Shown here: positions 34,513 through 43,118 of the stretch, in pieces
How positions within the stretch are numbered: position 1 is the first letter of the stretch
Layout: every line of letters starts with the position of its first letter
Source: Myxococcales bacterium
GTDB taxonomy: Bacteria > Lernaellota > Lernaellaia > Lernaellales > Lernaellaceae
Length of the DNA stretch: 64,000 nt
Direction: 5' to 3'
Assembly (NCBI GenBank): GCA_012517325.1
Contig: JAAYVF010000039.1
Coordinates: 1 to 64,000, forward strand
Program-made: the position numbers and the translations under genes
Notes under the pieces: model-generated
Database searches by the model: none
The model's input: only the letters and a program-made list of their open reading frames with translations
Told to the model about the DNA's origin: nothing

Positions 34513-35382
34513 TTAGTGTTTTTTCTTGGCGGGCAGATCGATGACGCCGTTGATGTGCGTACCCGCTTCCAGAATGTTGCGCTGCGCGTCGACCGAGGTC
34601 GGGTGGCAGGCGGCGCAATTGGCGTCGGCGTTGCCCTCGGGATCGGTCAAGCGGTGGCAGGCGCCACATTGGGAAGCCTTGCCGCCCGTCTCGCCCCACA
34701 CCGGCTCTTTGTACGTGCCGCCCTGCAGCGTCGCGCCGTGGCAGTAAACGCCGGAGCATTTCGTGCCGTCCCAGACCGGCTTGGCGCCGTTGATCGTGGC
34801 GAGATTGGCGAAGGTGACTTCCACCTTGCCGTCGCCGTCGATGTGCCCGGTTTCCCAGACCTCCAACGGCACGACGTGGCAGTTCGAGCAGTTCACCCGA
34901 TGCGCCGGGATCGGATCGTCGCGCATCGCGGCGTGCGAACCGACGCCTCGCTTGTCCGCGCCGCATTCTCCCTTGAGATTCTGCGGCGGCGAAGTGCCGA
35001 GGTTCCAGCCGTGGCAGGACGTGCAACCGACCGCGTATTCCACTTCGCCGTCCTGATGCAGGGACGGTTGAATGAACGAGTAATCCGCCGCGATGACCGC
35101 GCCGTGGCAGCGGTAGCAGCGCGCGTTTTCAGGGTGGCGCATGGTTTTGGGTGGCATGTCGTGGCAGTTCGTGCAGCCGGACGGGATTTCGTAGATCGGA
35201 TAGCCGCAATCGTCCACTGTGGCCGGGCTGGTGTCGTTGTCGTCATCGTCATCGCCCGCGCTGTCGTCATCGCCGCTGGAACCGTTCGAATGGCAACCGG
35301 CCGCGAAAACGGCGGCAAAGGCGAGAAGAACCAAAAGCCAAAATAGACGGGCACGATACAAGATTCGCAGTTGTCTACGCAT
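34513..35382 (-). CDS. Multihaem c-type cytochrome lipoprotein (CxxxxCH/CxxCH type)
   Basis: 289 residues. The signal peptide has lipobox F-A-A-G-C (about Cys29) and a short Asp linker of about 20 residues. Haem motifs in order: C-T-N-C-H, C-Y-R-C-H, C-T-S-C-H, C-S-N-C-H, C-S-G-V-Y-C-H (CX4CH), C-G-A-C-H and C-A-A-C-H. The mixed CxxCH/CX4CH arrangement is typical of Geobacter-type cytochromes. It is first in the operon with subunit 3 and the GMC oxidoreductase, and probably accepts electrons from the flavin. In the classical gluconate dehydrogenase this role belongs to a trihaem subunit, so this seven-motif version is a variant. Confidence 0.85.
   Translation of the reverse strand: MRRQLRILYRARLFWLLVLLAFAAVFAAGCHSNGSSGDDDSAGDDDDDNDTSPATVDDCGYPIYEIPSGCTNCHDMPPKTMRHPENARCYRCHGAVIAADYSFIQPSLHQDGEVEYAVGCTSCHGWNLGTSPPQNLKGECGADKRGVGSHAAMRDDPIPAHRVNCSNCHVVPLEVWETGHIDGDGKVEVTFANLATINGAKPVWDGTKCSGVYCHGATLQGGTYKEPVWGETGGKASQCGACHRLTDPEGNADANCAACHPTSVDAQRNILEAGTHINGVIDLPAKKKH
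35222..35282 (-). repeat. Short Asp-rich linker (multihaem cytochrome)
   Basis: About 20 codons, D-D-D-S-A-G-D-D-D-D-D-N-D-T-S, directly after the lipobox region. It is the shortest member of the linker set. Confidence 0.65.
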
Positions 35383-35563
35383 GGGCAGTCTCGCTCTAAT
35401 ATAAAATGACGTTGCTCTTCATCGGCACCTTAATTTTATCGCGCGCCCCGTTCCGGTTCCGGAAACGAAAAGCGGACGGGATTAGAAGACCATTAGTCGA
35501 TAATTGCCTCGAGAGTCAAGCGAAGATCGGTATCCATTGCAGAAACCGGACGGAAAACCGCGG

Positions 35564-36028
35564 TCAATCGACGAGGGCCGCCAGCACCTGGTCGAGGTGG
35601 CCGTCCACTTTAACCTTGCGGAATTCGCGCACCAGGACACCTTGCTCGTCGATGAGGAAGGTCGACCGCTCGATGCCCATTTTTTTCTTGCCGTACATCG
35701 TCTTTTCTTTCCAGACACCGTAAAGGCGGGCGACGACTTTGTCTTCGTCGCAGAGCAGGGCAAACGGCAGTCCGTACTTGGCGATGAATTTTTGGTGGCT
35801 GACCGCGCCGTCGGGACTGACGCCGACGATCACCGCGTTGGCCCGGGCCAGCCGTTTCGCCTCGTCGCGGAACGCGCAGGCTTCCCGGGTGCAGCCGGAA
35901 GTGTTGTCCTTCGGATAAAAGTACAAAACGACCTTCCGGCCGCGAAAATCGACGAGCGACACCGGCCGCTCGTTCGCGTCCGGCAAAGTAAACTCCGGCG
36001 CCGGGCGCCCGATCGTCGGTACGGCCAT
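35564..36028 (-). CDS. bcp: Peroxiredoxin of the BCP/PrxQ class
   Basis: 154 residues, normal for the family. The peroxidatic and resolving cysteines lie in N-T-S-G-C-T-R-E-A-C-A-F-R-D (CX4C, about residues 43-48), the two-Cys BCP arrangement; Y-F-Y-P-K-D precedes them. It reduces hydroperoxides with thioredoxin in the cytosol. ATG 36028 has GAGGAG upstream and lies one base beyond the stop of the iron-sulfur flavoprotein gene, so they are co-transcribed. A longer frame from 36061 is not needed. Confidence 0.9.
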   Translation of the reverse strand: MAVPTIGRPAPEFTLPDANERPVSLVDFRGRKVVLYFYPKDNTSGCTREACAFRDEAKRLARANAVIVGVSPDGAVSHQKFIAKYGLPFALLCDEDKVVARLYGVWKEKTMYGKKKMGIERSTFLIDEQGVLVREFRKVKVDGHLDQVLAALVD

Positions 36029-36029
36029 G

Positions 36030-36635
36030 TCAGATCTCCTCACGGTAGTTCGGATCGGCAATCATCTTCCGGCCCAGTTCCCGCGCATCGGCCATCGCCG
36101 TGGGGTGCAGCGCGATGTCGCCCAGGTGGTCGACGCGCCGGTAATAACGATTGGCCGCCAGTTCGGTGTAAAAGGACTTCATCCAGTAGCGGACGATCAA
36201 CTGCATGCCCTCGAACAGCCGCGGGCCGTGCGTCGCCGCCACGCCGAACAACACTCCCCGCCCCTTGCGCCGCGGCTGATGCAGAATTTCCTTCCGGGCC
36301 CACAGCGCCTGTGTGCGGTCGATCAGCAGCTTGGCATGGGAAGTGACCGAGTAAAAATAGACCGGCGTGGACAACGCCACCAGGTCGGCCCGCCAGAGTT
36401 TTTCGATGAGCAGCGCGGCGTCGTCGCGAAAAACGCAGATGCCGTTGGCGAAGCATTTCTCGCACCCGTTGCAAAGATGGATCGACTGCTCGGCCAGGCG
36501 GATTTTTTCCGTTTCCGCTCCCGCCTCCTGCGCTCCGGCCAGAAAGGCGTCCAACAGCTTGTCGCTGTTGCCGCCGACGCGCGGGCTGGCGGCCAGACCG
36601 ATAATCGATAATTCTCTGGGTAACGGCAGATTCAT
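36030..36635 (-). CDS. Iron-sulfur flavoprotein / NAD(P)H-dependent FMN reductase family
   Basis: 201 residues with a flavodoxin-like fold: I-I-G-L-A-A-S-P-R-V-G-G-N-S is the FMN phosphate-binding loop. C-N-G-C-E-K-C-F-A-N-G-I-C (about residues 55-67; CX2CX2CX5C) is the [4Fe-4S] motif of ISF proteins, which pass electrons in oxidative-stress or anaerobic metabolism. The pairing with Bcp supports a peroxide or oxygen defence role. The ribosome-binding site is weak. Confidence 0.8.
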   Translation of the reverse strand: MNLPLPRELSIIGLAASPRVGGNSDKLLDAFLAGAQEAGAETEKIRLAEQSIHLCNGCEKCFANGICVFRDDAALLIEKLWRADLVALSTPVYFYSVTSHAKLLIDRTQALWARKEILHQPRRKGRGVLFGVAATHGPRLFEGMQLIVRYWMKSFYTELAANRYYRRVDHLGDIALHPTAMADARELGRKMIADPNYREEI

Positions 36636-36776
36636 GTGGCTTTCAAGATAACCCAGCCAGACGCCGGGTCAACCCGGCCAGCGGTCGGCGAAAGCGACCC
36701 TTGCCAGCCTCGGCGACACGTGATAACTCAGATCAACTTACGAATCCGCGCTGATTAATGAAATTCGGATGGTTCG

Positions 36777-38315
36777 ATGACCGGTATCCTGATTACCAAT
36801 AGCCCTGCAATGGCCATCACCCTTTGCGTGCTGACCGCTCTGGCGGTCGTGGCGCGCCATTACCTGATCAAGGCCGGCAAACGGCGCTGGCCGGTGACCG
36901 TCGCGCTTTTCATCCTGGCGGTCCTGGCTTACCTCGACTTCGCGCATGCGCGGGTCATGGCCTCATTCGTGCCGGCGCGCAAAGGCGCCTACCACTACTT
37001 CATGGGCGCCAAGTACTTCAAGGAAGTCGGGCAATTCAACCTGTACCGCTTCACCCTGCTGGCCGACAAGGAAACCAAAATCGACCGCCTGAAAAAGATC
37101 AAGAAGGTGCGCAACCAGCAGGATTACGAGCTGATGCGGGCTTCCCAGGCCCTGAAGCTGGCGATCGAGGAACGGCCGAAGGCGTTCAGCGACGAGCGCT
37201 GGGCCGAGTTCAAGCGCGATTGGGTCGCCATGAGCCGCGATCTCCCTCCCGCCGTCTGGGAGCGCATGCTGCAGGATCGCGGCTTCAACCCGCCGCCGTT
37301 TTGGTCCTTCATTCCGGGCACGGTCGCGCAATTCATCGACATTTCCAACAATCAGGTGTTCATGTGGGCGATGCACATCGACATGATCGTCTTCGCGCTC
37401 GCGGTCGTCGTTGTCGGTTTGTGCTGCGGGCTCGACGCCGCCCTGCTGGTGTTTTTATACGTGGTCCTGGCCTGGTTTTACGAAAGCAAGTTCATCGGCA
37501 CCTATTTCCAATTTTTCTGGCTGGCCGGTCTGATCGTCGGCATGTCGCTGCTGCGCCGCGGCTTCGGCAAGATTTCGGCGGCCTGCTTCGCCCTTTCGGC
37601 CATGCTACGCCTTTTCCCGCTGATGTTCGTCACCGGGCCGGGCATCGCCTGGCTGCGCGATTGGTGGCAAACACGCCGCTGGTCGAAAGCCTGGACCGGG
37701 TTCCTGCTGGCCTTTTTCATCGCCAGCCTGATTTTCGTCGGCATCGGCTTGACCCGCGGCAGGGGCCCGGCTTCGACCAAGGATTTCGTCTCGAAAATCA
37801 CCATGCACGCCGACAACCAGAAGTTCGACACCAACAAATTCGGGCTGAAGCGGGCCATTGCGCTGAAGCTGACCGATCCCTGGCCGTTCATCAGCATGGA
37901 AGAACGGGTCGAACGGTTTTTCCAGAACAAGGCGCTGTATCATTTCCTCCTCGTCGCCATCGTCGGCCTAATGATCGCGGCGGTCTGGAAGAAGGTCGAC
38001 GGCGACGCCTGGGTGGTGCCGCTCGGCGCGGTGATCATCTTCGCGTTGATGACCGCCTCACGATACTACTTCTTGCTCTGGGTGGTTTTTCTCATCCCCG
38101 GACGGGAAAACGACCGGCGCGGCTTCGCGGCCTTCGCCGACGCCCTGCTGTTTCTGAACAACGCCTTGATGTTCTTAATCGTCCACGTCCTACACGATCG
38201 TGCGGCGTTCACCGCCGGCAACTTTGGTTTCCTGGCCTGCTCGCTGCTCTTCCCGCTTTATTTGTTGCTCCACGGCCGGCGGGAAACCGAACCCGAGAAA
38301 ACCGCTCAACCCTGA
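36777..38315 (+). CDS. Polytopic membrane protein, GT87/DUF2029-like
   Basis: 512 residues. About ten hydrophobic segments are interrupted by a large hydrophilic loop (about 65-185) containing Y-H-Y-F-M-G-A-K-Y-F-K-E-V-G and G-F-N-P-P-P-F-W. A loop of this kind after TM2, with N-P-P, is seen in GT87-type polyprenyl-linked sugar transferases, but no catalytic acid pair is certain. A short C-terminal Glu-rich tail is cytosolic. The alternative start ATG 36810 would shorten the N-terminus by eleven residues. Transcribed alone; acceptor and donor unknown. Confidence 0.6.
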   Translation: MTGILITNSPAMAITLCVLTALAVVARHYLIKAGKRRWPVTVALFILAVLAYLDFAHARVMASFVPARKGAYHYFMGAKYFKEVGQFNLYRFTLLADKETKIDRLKKIKKVRNQQDYELMRASQALKLAIEERPKAFSDERWAEFKRDWVAMSRDLPPAVWERMLQDRGFNPPPFWSFIPGTVAQFIDISNNQVFMWAMHIDMIVFALAVVVVGLCCGLDAALLVFLYVVLAWFYESKFIGTYFQFFWLAGLIVGMSLLRRGFGKISAACFALSAMLRLFPLMFVTGPGIAWLRDWWQTRRWSKAWTGFLLAFFIASLIFVGIGLTRGRGPASTKDFVSKITMHADNQKFDTNKFGLKRAIALKLTDPWPFISMEERVERFFQNKALYHFLLVAIVGLMIAAVWKKVDGDAWVVPLGAVIIFALMTASRYYFLLWVVFLIPGRENDRRGFAAFADALLFLNNALMFLIVHVLHDRAAFTAGNFGFLACSLLFPLYLLLHGRRETEPEKTAQP

Positions 38316-38425
38316 AAACCGACCGAAAAAATTTCACGACTAGTTGCGACTGCGACTCAGGATGATTATTTTCCCTTCAGGACAAAGACCAACCGATAAA
38401 CGGACGGCAACAAGGAGTAATACCC

Positions 38426-38941
38426 ATGGCGGATCGCACCGGAATGATCGCGCTGCACGGCAACGCGTTGACCCTGACGGGAACGGAAATCAAAGTCGGC
38501 GACAAAGCCCCGAACGTCACCCTGACCGGTAACGACCTGGCCCCGGTGGAACTGGCTTCCTTTCAGGGAAAGGTCGTCATTCTCAGCACGGTGCCGTCGC
38601 TGGATACGCCGACCTGCGACACCGAAACGCGCACCTTCAACCAAAAAGCCGCCGGCCTTGGCGCGGACATCGTCATCCTGACCGCCAGCCTGGACCTGCC
38701 CTTCGCCCAGAAGCGCTGGTGCGGCGCGGCGGGCGTCGACAAGGTCACCACCCTTTCCGATTACCGCGAGGCGGCGCTGGGCAAGGCGTTCGGTGTGCTG
38801 ATCAAGGAGCTGCACCTGCTCGCCCGCGCGATTTTCGTCCTTGACCGCCGGGGCGTCGTGCAATACATCCAACTGGTGCCGGAAGTCAGCCAGGAACCGG
38901 ATTACGAGGCGGCGCTCGCCACCGCGCGGAAATTGCTCTAA
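38426..38941 (+). CDS. tpx: Thiol peroxidase Tpx (atypical two-Cys peroxiredoxin)
   Basis: 171 residues, family length. It has the peroxidatic Cys in S-L-D-T-P-T-C-D-T-E-T-R-T-F (about Cys64) and the resolving Cys in L-P-F-A-Q-K-R-W-C-G-A-A-G (about Cys98), the spacing of Tpx. G-D-K-A-P-N-V-T-L lies near the start. It removes alkyl and hydrogen peroxides using thioredoxin. AAGGAG precedes the ATG. With Bcp it makes two peroxidases within 3 kb. Confidence 0.92.
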   Translation: MADRTGMIALHGNALTLTGTEIKVGDKAPNVTLTGNDLAPVELASFQGKVVILSTVPSLDTPTCDTETRTFNQKAAGLGADIVILTASLDLPFAQKRWCGAAGVDKVTTLSDYREAALGKAFGVLIKELHLLARAIFVLDRRGVVQYIQLVPEVSQEPDYEAALATARKLL

Positions 38942-39087
38942 ATCCTTTTTTTCACCACTGTTCCGAGGAGGATTCTGGCCGTCTCGATAAGGGCGATCCT
39001 TTTCCGGGTGCCATGGTCTTCGATCCGTCCAGATCGATGGCCATGCCGAGCCGATACCTTTAGTCCGCCTGGACAACTCCATTCCAT

Positions 39088-39131
39088 CGCCCTGAACAAC
39101 ACCAATCGTCGCCCTGAACAACACCAATCGT
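39088..39131. repeat. Two 22-base tandem repeats
   Basis: CGCCCTGAACAACACCAATCGT occurs exactly twice (39088-39109, 39110-39131); a third partial copy (CACCCTGAAC) runs into the hairpin pair that follows. Confidence 0.8.
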
Positions 39132-39132
39132 C

Positions 39133-39185
39133 ACCCTGAACTTGTTTCAGGGTCTTGAGTCGAGATGCCGAAACAAGTTCGGCAT
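39133..39185. repeat. Pair of opposed hairpins (mobile-repeat-like)
   Basis: ACCCTGAA-CTTGT-TTCAGGGT (39133-39153) and ATGCCGAA-ACAAG-TTCGGCAT (39165-39185) are perfect 8-base stems with 5-base loops. The loops are complementary, so GAACTTGTTTC and GAAACAAGTTC form an inverted pair. This recalls dispersed intergenic REP-type elements. Confidence 0.75.
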
Positions 39186-39249
39186 GACGGTGTGGTGGGC
39201 GGCGGCATGACGGGTCGGTTGGCGTTGGCATGACGGGTCGGTGGGCGAC
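39181..39249. repeat. Three 23-base tandem repeats
   Basis: Units start GGCATGACGG at 39181, 39204 and 39227. The last two differ at only a few bases; the first is more diverged. The first unit shares its start with the right arm of the second hairpin. Confidence 0.75.
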
Positions 39250-39338
39250 GGTGTGGGTTCCGGCTTGTGCTCGGAAAGACGGTGTAGTTATTAACGCGAC
39301 CAGGCGTATCGGCTGTAGCGTTACCGTTTGCCTTTTGC

Positions 39339-39367
39339 TTGACACTCCGCTTCAATTGGCTATAGGT
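39339..39367 (+). promoter_or_regulatory. Sigma70-like promoter of the beta-barrel protein gene
   Basis: TTGACA (39339-39344), a 16-base spacer and TATAGGT (39361-39367). The 5' leader is about 50 bases. It lies just past the repeat cluster. Confidence 0.55.
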
Positions 39368-39421
39368 TGTTTATCGGATAGTGCCAACACACTATATCTA
39401 GTAATCAGATGGGAGTCTAAC

Positions 39422-39982
39422 ATGACCACGAAAACCGTTAGAATATTCGTTCTGGCACTGATTATCGCCCTCTCGCTCGCCTTGCCGGCGATGGCCAAGG
39501 ACCTGACGCAGCGGCTCGGCCTGGGTTACAACTACCAACTCGGGTTCAACGTGCTGGACGACCGGTTCGACAACGCTTTCCTATCGAACGACAGCCTTTC
39601 GGCGAAATATTGGTTTACCCCGCAAATCGGCGTGGAAGCCATGGTCGGCTTCGTTTACGCCAAAAATGAGGACGACAAAGGCGTCGGCGCGGAATTCGGC
39701 GCCAAGTTCCTCTACAACCTGATCATGGAGCAACAGATGAACATCTACACCGGCGGCGGGCTCGGGTTACTGCCGATATCGGTGGATTTCAACGACAAGA
39801 CCGACAACAACGTCGGCTTCATGCTGCAGGGCTTTTTCGGCACCGAGTTTTTCCTGGAAGGGCTGCCCAACCTGGGCTTCGACGTGGAAGTCGGGCTGCA
39901 ATACATCGATTACGACAAATACCAGCAGTTCGGCACCTACGGCGGCGGTTTCGGCCTATTCGGCATCCGCTACTACTTCTAA
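39422..39982 (+). CDS. Outer-membrane beta-barrel protein
   Basis: 186 residues. Signal peptide M-T-T-K-T-V-R...L-P-A-M-A with cleavage near residue 25. The rest is alternating amphipathic strands rich in Gly and aromatics (L-G-L-G-Y-N-Y-Q-L-G-F-N; V-G-A-E-F-G-A-K-F-L-Y). It ends G-L-F-G-I-R-Y-Y-F, with the C-terminal Phe that the Bam machinery recognises. The size fits an 8-strand OmpW/OmpA-like barrel. GGGAG lies before the ATG. The reading frame stays open upstream to 39230, through the repeats, but that part is not coding-like. Confidence 0.8.
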   Translation: MTTKTVRIFVLALIIALSLALPAMAKDLTQRLGLGYNYQLGFNVLDDRFDNAFLSNDSLSAKYWFTPQIGVEAMVGFVYAKNEDDKGVGAEFGAKFLYNLIMEQQMNIYTGGGLGLLPISVDFNDKTDNNVGFMLQGFFGTEFFLEGLPNLGFDVEVGLQYIDYDKYQQFGTYGGGFGLFGIRYYF

Positions 39983-40004
39983 AACGATCGCGGCTTTAAA
40001 CAGG

Positions 40005-40036
40005 ACCGCCCGGCCGATTCGGCCGGGCGGTTTTTA
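40005..40036 (+). terminator. Terminator of the beta-barrel protein gene
   Basis: ACCGCCCGGCC / GGCCGGGCGGT stem, 5-base loop, followed by TTTTTACTTC. It may also act for the convergent subtilase gene. Confidence 0.85.
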
Positions 40037-40052
40037 CTTCTTTACGTCAGAA

Positions 40053-42989
40053 TCAGAAGCCGCAACCGCCGATCGAGCCGTTGTCATCGTCGTCGTCGCC
40101 GTCAGCCTGATTGTCGTCGTCATCGCCCGTCGAGGCGTCGTCGTCGGTGATGTCGTCGTTGTCATCGTTGTCGTCGTTGTCGTCGTTGTCGTCATTGTCG
40201 TCGTTGTCGTCGTCATCGTCGTCGCCGCCGCCGACGCATTCGTCCATTGCCTCGTCACAGGTTTCGTCCGCATCGCAAGGATTGCCGGTGTTGTCGCAGG
40301 TGTCGGCGCTCTCGTCGCAGCTCTCGACGCCGTTGCAGAACTGGCCGTCGTCGGCGCACGGGGGCACTCCGGCGATGCAGATGCCGTCCCGGCAGACTTC
40401 CTCGCCGTTGCAATAGATGTCGTCGTTGCAATCCGGGTCGCCTTCGCACTCGTTTGTCCAACCGTATAACCGCAGGTTGTCGATCATCCAGTACCATTCG
40501 TAATACGCGTTGTAGTAGTGGAAGCGAAGCTGCAGCGTGCTGAGGTCGCCATCGGAAAGATCGATCTCGGCGGTTTCCTCGTAGTCATTCGTTTGGTAAC
40601 GCATGACGTTTTCCCAAACCAAAGCGCCGTTGATCTTCACGTCCACATCGCCGACTTCCTCGCTATAGCTGTAGAAATAGTGGTCGAAGCGCAGGAAGAC
40701 GTTCTCGTAATCGCCGACGTTGATTTCCTCGCTGATCAGCTGTTCGTCCATGTTCGAGCTCGAATAGTAATCCGAGTCGCAAATCATGAAGGTGCCGCTC
40801 ATCAGGCTGTTGGAACGGCCGCCGGGATTGGTGTCGGTCCAGGTGCCGCTGCCGGTGCCGCCGTCGACGATATCCCAGTCATGCAGCCACTTATTGCCGC
40901 TGTCTTCCCAGGTTTCTTCCCAGATGACCACCGGGCCGACCGGCTTGGCGTAGATTTCGATCGCGTTGGTGTCTTCGTGGCCGAAGGAATCCTCCGCCCG
41001 AACCACGTAATAGTAGGTCGTGCCGTTGACGACCCCGGTGTCGACGTAGGAGGTCTGTGCCGTGCTGGCGGTCGGGCTCAGGAAGTTCTGGCCGCCGCTG
41101 GTCAGGGCGCGGTACACGTTGTAGGTAACCGGCGAAGCGTCGATCGCGGTGTTCCACGACAGGGTGACCTGATTGTCGCCGGGCATCGCCAGGGTCAAAC
41201 CGCCGAAAACGGGCGGCGCGCAGTCGATGATCGCCGCGTCGGTCTTGGGCACGTTGGTGCCGCCTTCGCCGTCGTCGGCGTCGATGTAACGGACCAGCAC
41301 GTCGTCGCCGTTGTGGATTTGCAGGATGCCGTCACCGGCCTGCATCGCGCCGACGGCGGTAACGATGGAGCCTTGATAGACGCCGTCATCGTCGGTGGCG
41401 TCGAGGGTGACCGTTTCCGGCGTCGTCTCGGTGGTGCTGCCGATCTCCACGTCGATCGACGGGCCGGTCAGGTCGGCGTCGCGCACTTCGATGTCGATGG
41501 TGTCGCCGCAAGCGAAGGCTTCGCCGATTTCCACCTTGCCGTCGGAGCTGACGAAATAGTCCATCAGGTAGTAGTAGGCCTCGACGAGATCGATCCGGCC
41601 CATGCCGAAGGTGTTGTCTTCGCCGGCCGAGCCCAGATCGACCGCGGTCATATAAAGGCCCATTTTGATTTCATCGGGAGTCGCCTCGGGGAACGCCTGG
41701 CGGAGCAACAGCACGGCACCGGCCACGTGCGGGGTGGCCATCGAGGTGCCGCTCATGAGCTGGTAGCCGCCGCCTGGCATCGCGCTGCGGACGTCGACGC
41801 CGACCGCCGAGACTTCCGGCTTGATCGAACTGCCGTCGCAATCGGACGGGCCGCGGCTCGAGAAGTCGGCAATGGTCGAGTTGTCCTGCTCCAGGGCACC
41901 GATCGAGAAAACGTTGTATTGCGAGGCGACGCGGTTGCCCGGGCTGCGCAGGGACGACGAATCGGGGCCCTCGTTGCCGGCCGCGAACACCACCACCACG
42001 CCGGCCGCTTCGGCGGCGTCGATGGCGGCGTTGAAGTCGGCGCGGCAGGAGCCGTAATACCATTGGTTCAAGCCCCAGGAATTGTTGACGACGTCGGGCA
42101 CATCGTCCAGGGTCGCCGGGTTTTCATCGGGGTCGGCCATCCATTGGAAAGCCGCAACGGCGTCGGAGAAGATGTTGCCGCCGGTGTCGATGGTTTTCGC
42201 ACCGATCCACTTCGCGCCGGGCGCCATGCCGATCTGGTTGCCGGCGCCGTCATCGCCCAGAATGGTGCCGAGCGTGTGCGTGCCGTGCTGGCCGGAATCG
42301 GTGGGGAAGGTCTCGCCGTCGAGCGGGTCGAACCACGCCGCCGAGGGCGCGACGCCGACATCCAAGCCGCGCCACCGGTCGGCAAACGCCGGGTGGTTGC
42401 CGTCGGCGCCGGTGTCCTGATCGCAAGCCAGGGTGCCGGTGCCGTCGATGCCCAACGCCCACAATTCAGGGGCGCGCGAAGCGGTGATGCCGTTTTCCAC
42501 CCCGCGGCCGGCGATGTTGGAAGGAATCGGCGTACCCACCGGTTCGATCAATTCGATCGGGTAGTCGAGATACACGACCTTGACCTCGGGTTGCGCGGCC
42601 AGCAGGCGGATGAAGTCGGGCATGGCCTGCACGGCGAACCCGTTGACGATCCAGAACGGTTTGAATTTCTTCACCTGACGCATGATCTGGCCTTCATGCA
42701 ACAGTTCGGCCACGGGGCCCTGGCTGATGTCCGCGACATCCTGCAGTTGCGTGATGACTTCGTAGTGGCTCCGCGCCCGGCCGCCGCCCGCTTTCTTCGC
42801 GTCGGCGAGCGCCTGATTCAAATCCACTTGCTGCTGAAGAATGACCAGTACTTTCACGATATCGGTGGGCTTGGCATTCGCCAGTTGATCCGCCAAATCG
42901 GGATCCAGAGTTCCCGCCACAGCAGTGTTTTGCCATACTCCGGCCATGACGGCCGCGGCCAGCATCAAAACCATCAGTATTCGCTTCAT
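40053..42989 (-). CDS. Secreted subtilisin-like (S8) protease with C-terminal Cys-rich module and Asp/Asn tail
   Basis: 978 residues. An ordinary signal peptide (N-T-A-V-A, cleavage about residue 25) has no lipobox. An I9-like propeptide (K-V-L-V-I-L-Q-Q-Q-V; about 30-130) follows. The S8 triad is in D-T-G-A-D-G-N-H-P (about Asp190), G-Q-H-G-T-H-T (about His235) and G-T-S-M-A-T-P-H-V-A-G (about Ser415). C-terminal of it are a fibronectin-III-like domain, a MAM/jelly-roll domain (W-E-E-T-W-E-D-S) and a Cys-rich module (C-N-G-E-E-V-C; F-C-N-G-V-E-S-C). An Asp/Asn tail of about 50 residues ends G-S-I-G-G-C-G-F. GAGGAAAAG precedes ATG 42989; the frame upstream to 43100 lacks a signal. The C-terminal Cys may anchor the protease. 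Confidence 0.88.
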   Translation of the reverse strand: MKRILMVLMLAAAVMAGVWQNTAVAGTLDPDLADQLANAKPTDIVKVLVILQQQVDLNQALADAKKAGGGRARSHYEVITQLQDVADISQGPVAELLHEGQIMRQVKKFKPFWIVNGFAVQAMPDFIRLLAAQPEVKVVYLDYPIELIEPVGTPIPSNIAGRGVENGITASRAPELWALGIDGTGTLACDQDTGADGNHPAFADRWRGLDVGVAPSAAWFDPLDGETFPTDSGQHGTHTLGTILGDDGAGNQIGMAPGAKWIGAKTIDTGGNIFSDAVAAFQWMADPDENPATLDDVPDVVNNSWGLNQWYYGSCRADFNAAIDAAEAAGVVVVFAAGNEGPDSSSLRSPGNRVASQYNVFSIGALEQDNSTIADFSSRGPSDCDGSSIKPEVSAVGVDVRSAMPGGGYQLMSGTSMATPHVAGAVLLLRQAFPEATPDEIKMGLYMTAVDLGSAGEDNTFGMGRIDLVEAYYYLMDYFVSSDGKVEIGEAFACGDTIDIEVRDADLTGPSIDVEIGSTTETTPETVTLDATDDDGVYQGSIVTAVGAMQAGDGILQIHNGDDVLVRYIDADDGEGGTNVPKTDAAIIDCAPPVFGGLTLAMPGDNQVTLSWNTAIDASPVTYNVYRALTSGGQNFLSPTASTAQTSYVDTGVVNGTTYYYVVRAEDSFGHEDTNAIEIYAKPVGPVVIWEETWEDSGNKWLHDWDIVDGGTGSGTWTDTNPGGRSNSLMSGTFMICDSDYYSSSNMDEQLISEEINVGDYENVFLRFDHYFYSYSEEVGDVDVKINGALVWENVMRYQTNDYEETAEIDLSDGDLSTLQLRFHYYNAYYEWYWMIDNLRLYGWTNECEGDPDCNDDIYCNGEEVCRDGICIAGVPPCADDGQFCNGVESCDESADTCDNTGNPCDADETCDEAMDECVGGGDDDDDDNDDNDDNDDNDDNDDNDDITDDDASTGDDDDNQADGDDDDDNGSIGGCGF
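40066..40236 (-). repeat. C-terminal Asp/Asn tail coding repeat (subtilase)
   Basis: About 55 codons of D-D-N units, ending three codons before a Gly-Gly-Cys-Gly-Phe stop. In contrast to the lipoproteins it is at the C-terminus. Confidence 0.85.
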
Positions 42990-43118
42990 GTTCTTTTCCT
43001 CTTTCCAAGGGATTGCCTTCAAATCCGATGCAGTTTGACATGAAACCGGGCGCTGAACAATAGTGGGAAAGCTACAATAACGAGCTTTTTGGGAAAACAA
43101 AAATTTCTGCGAAATAGG

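Noticed and set aside
32354-35382. Biosynthetic gene cluster around the GMC oxidoreductase
   Set aside because: Partners are a subunit-3 protein and cytochrome, so it is a respiratory dehydrogenase; no scaffold enzymes nearby.
39230-39421. N-terminal extension of the beta-barrel protein through the repeat cluster
   Set aside because: The region holds tandem repeats and the promoter; a signal peptide begins at 39422 with a good ribosome-binding site.
40518-43043. 841-codon plus-strand open frame opposite the subtilase
   Set aside because: Val/Gly/Asp/Arg-rich composition typical of antisense frames; the minus strand carries the full S8 triad and signal peptide.
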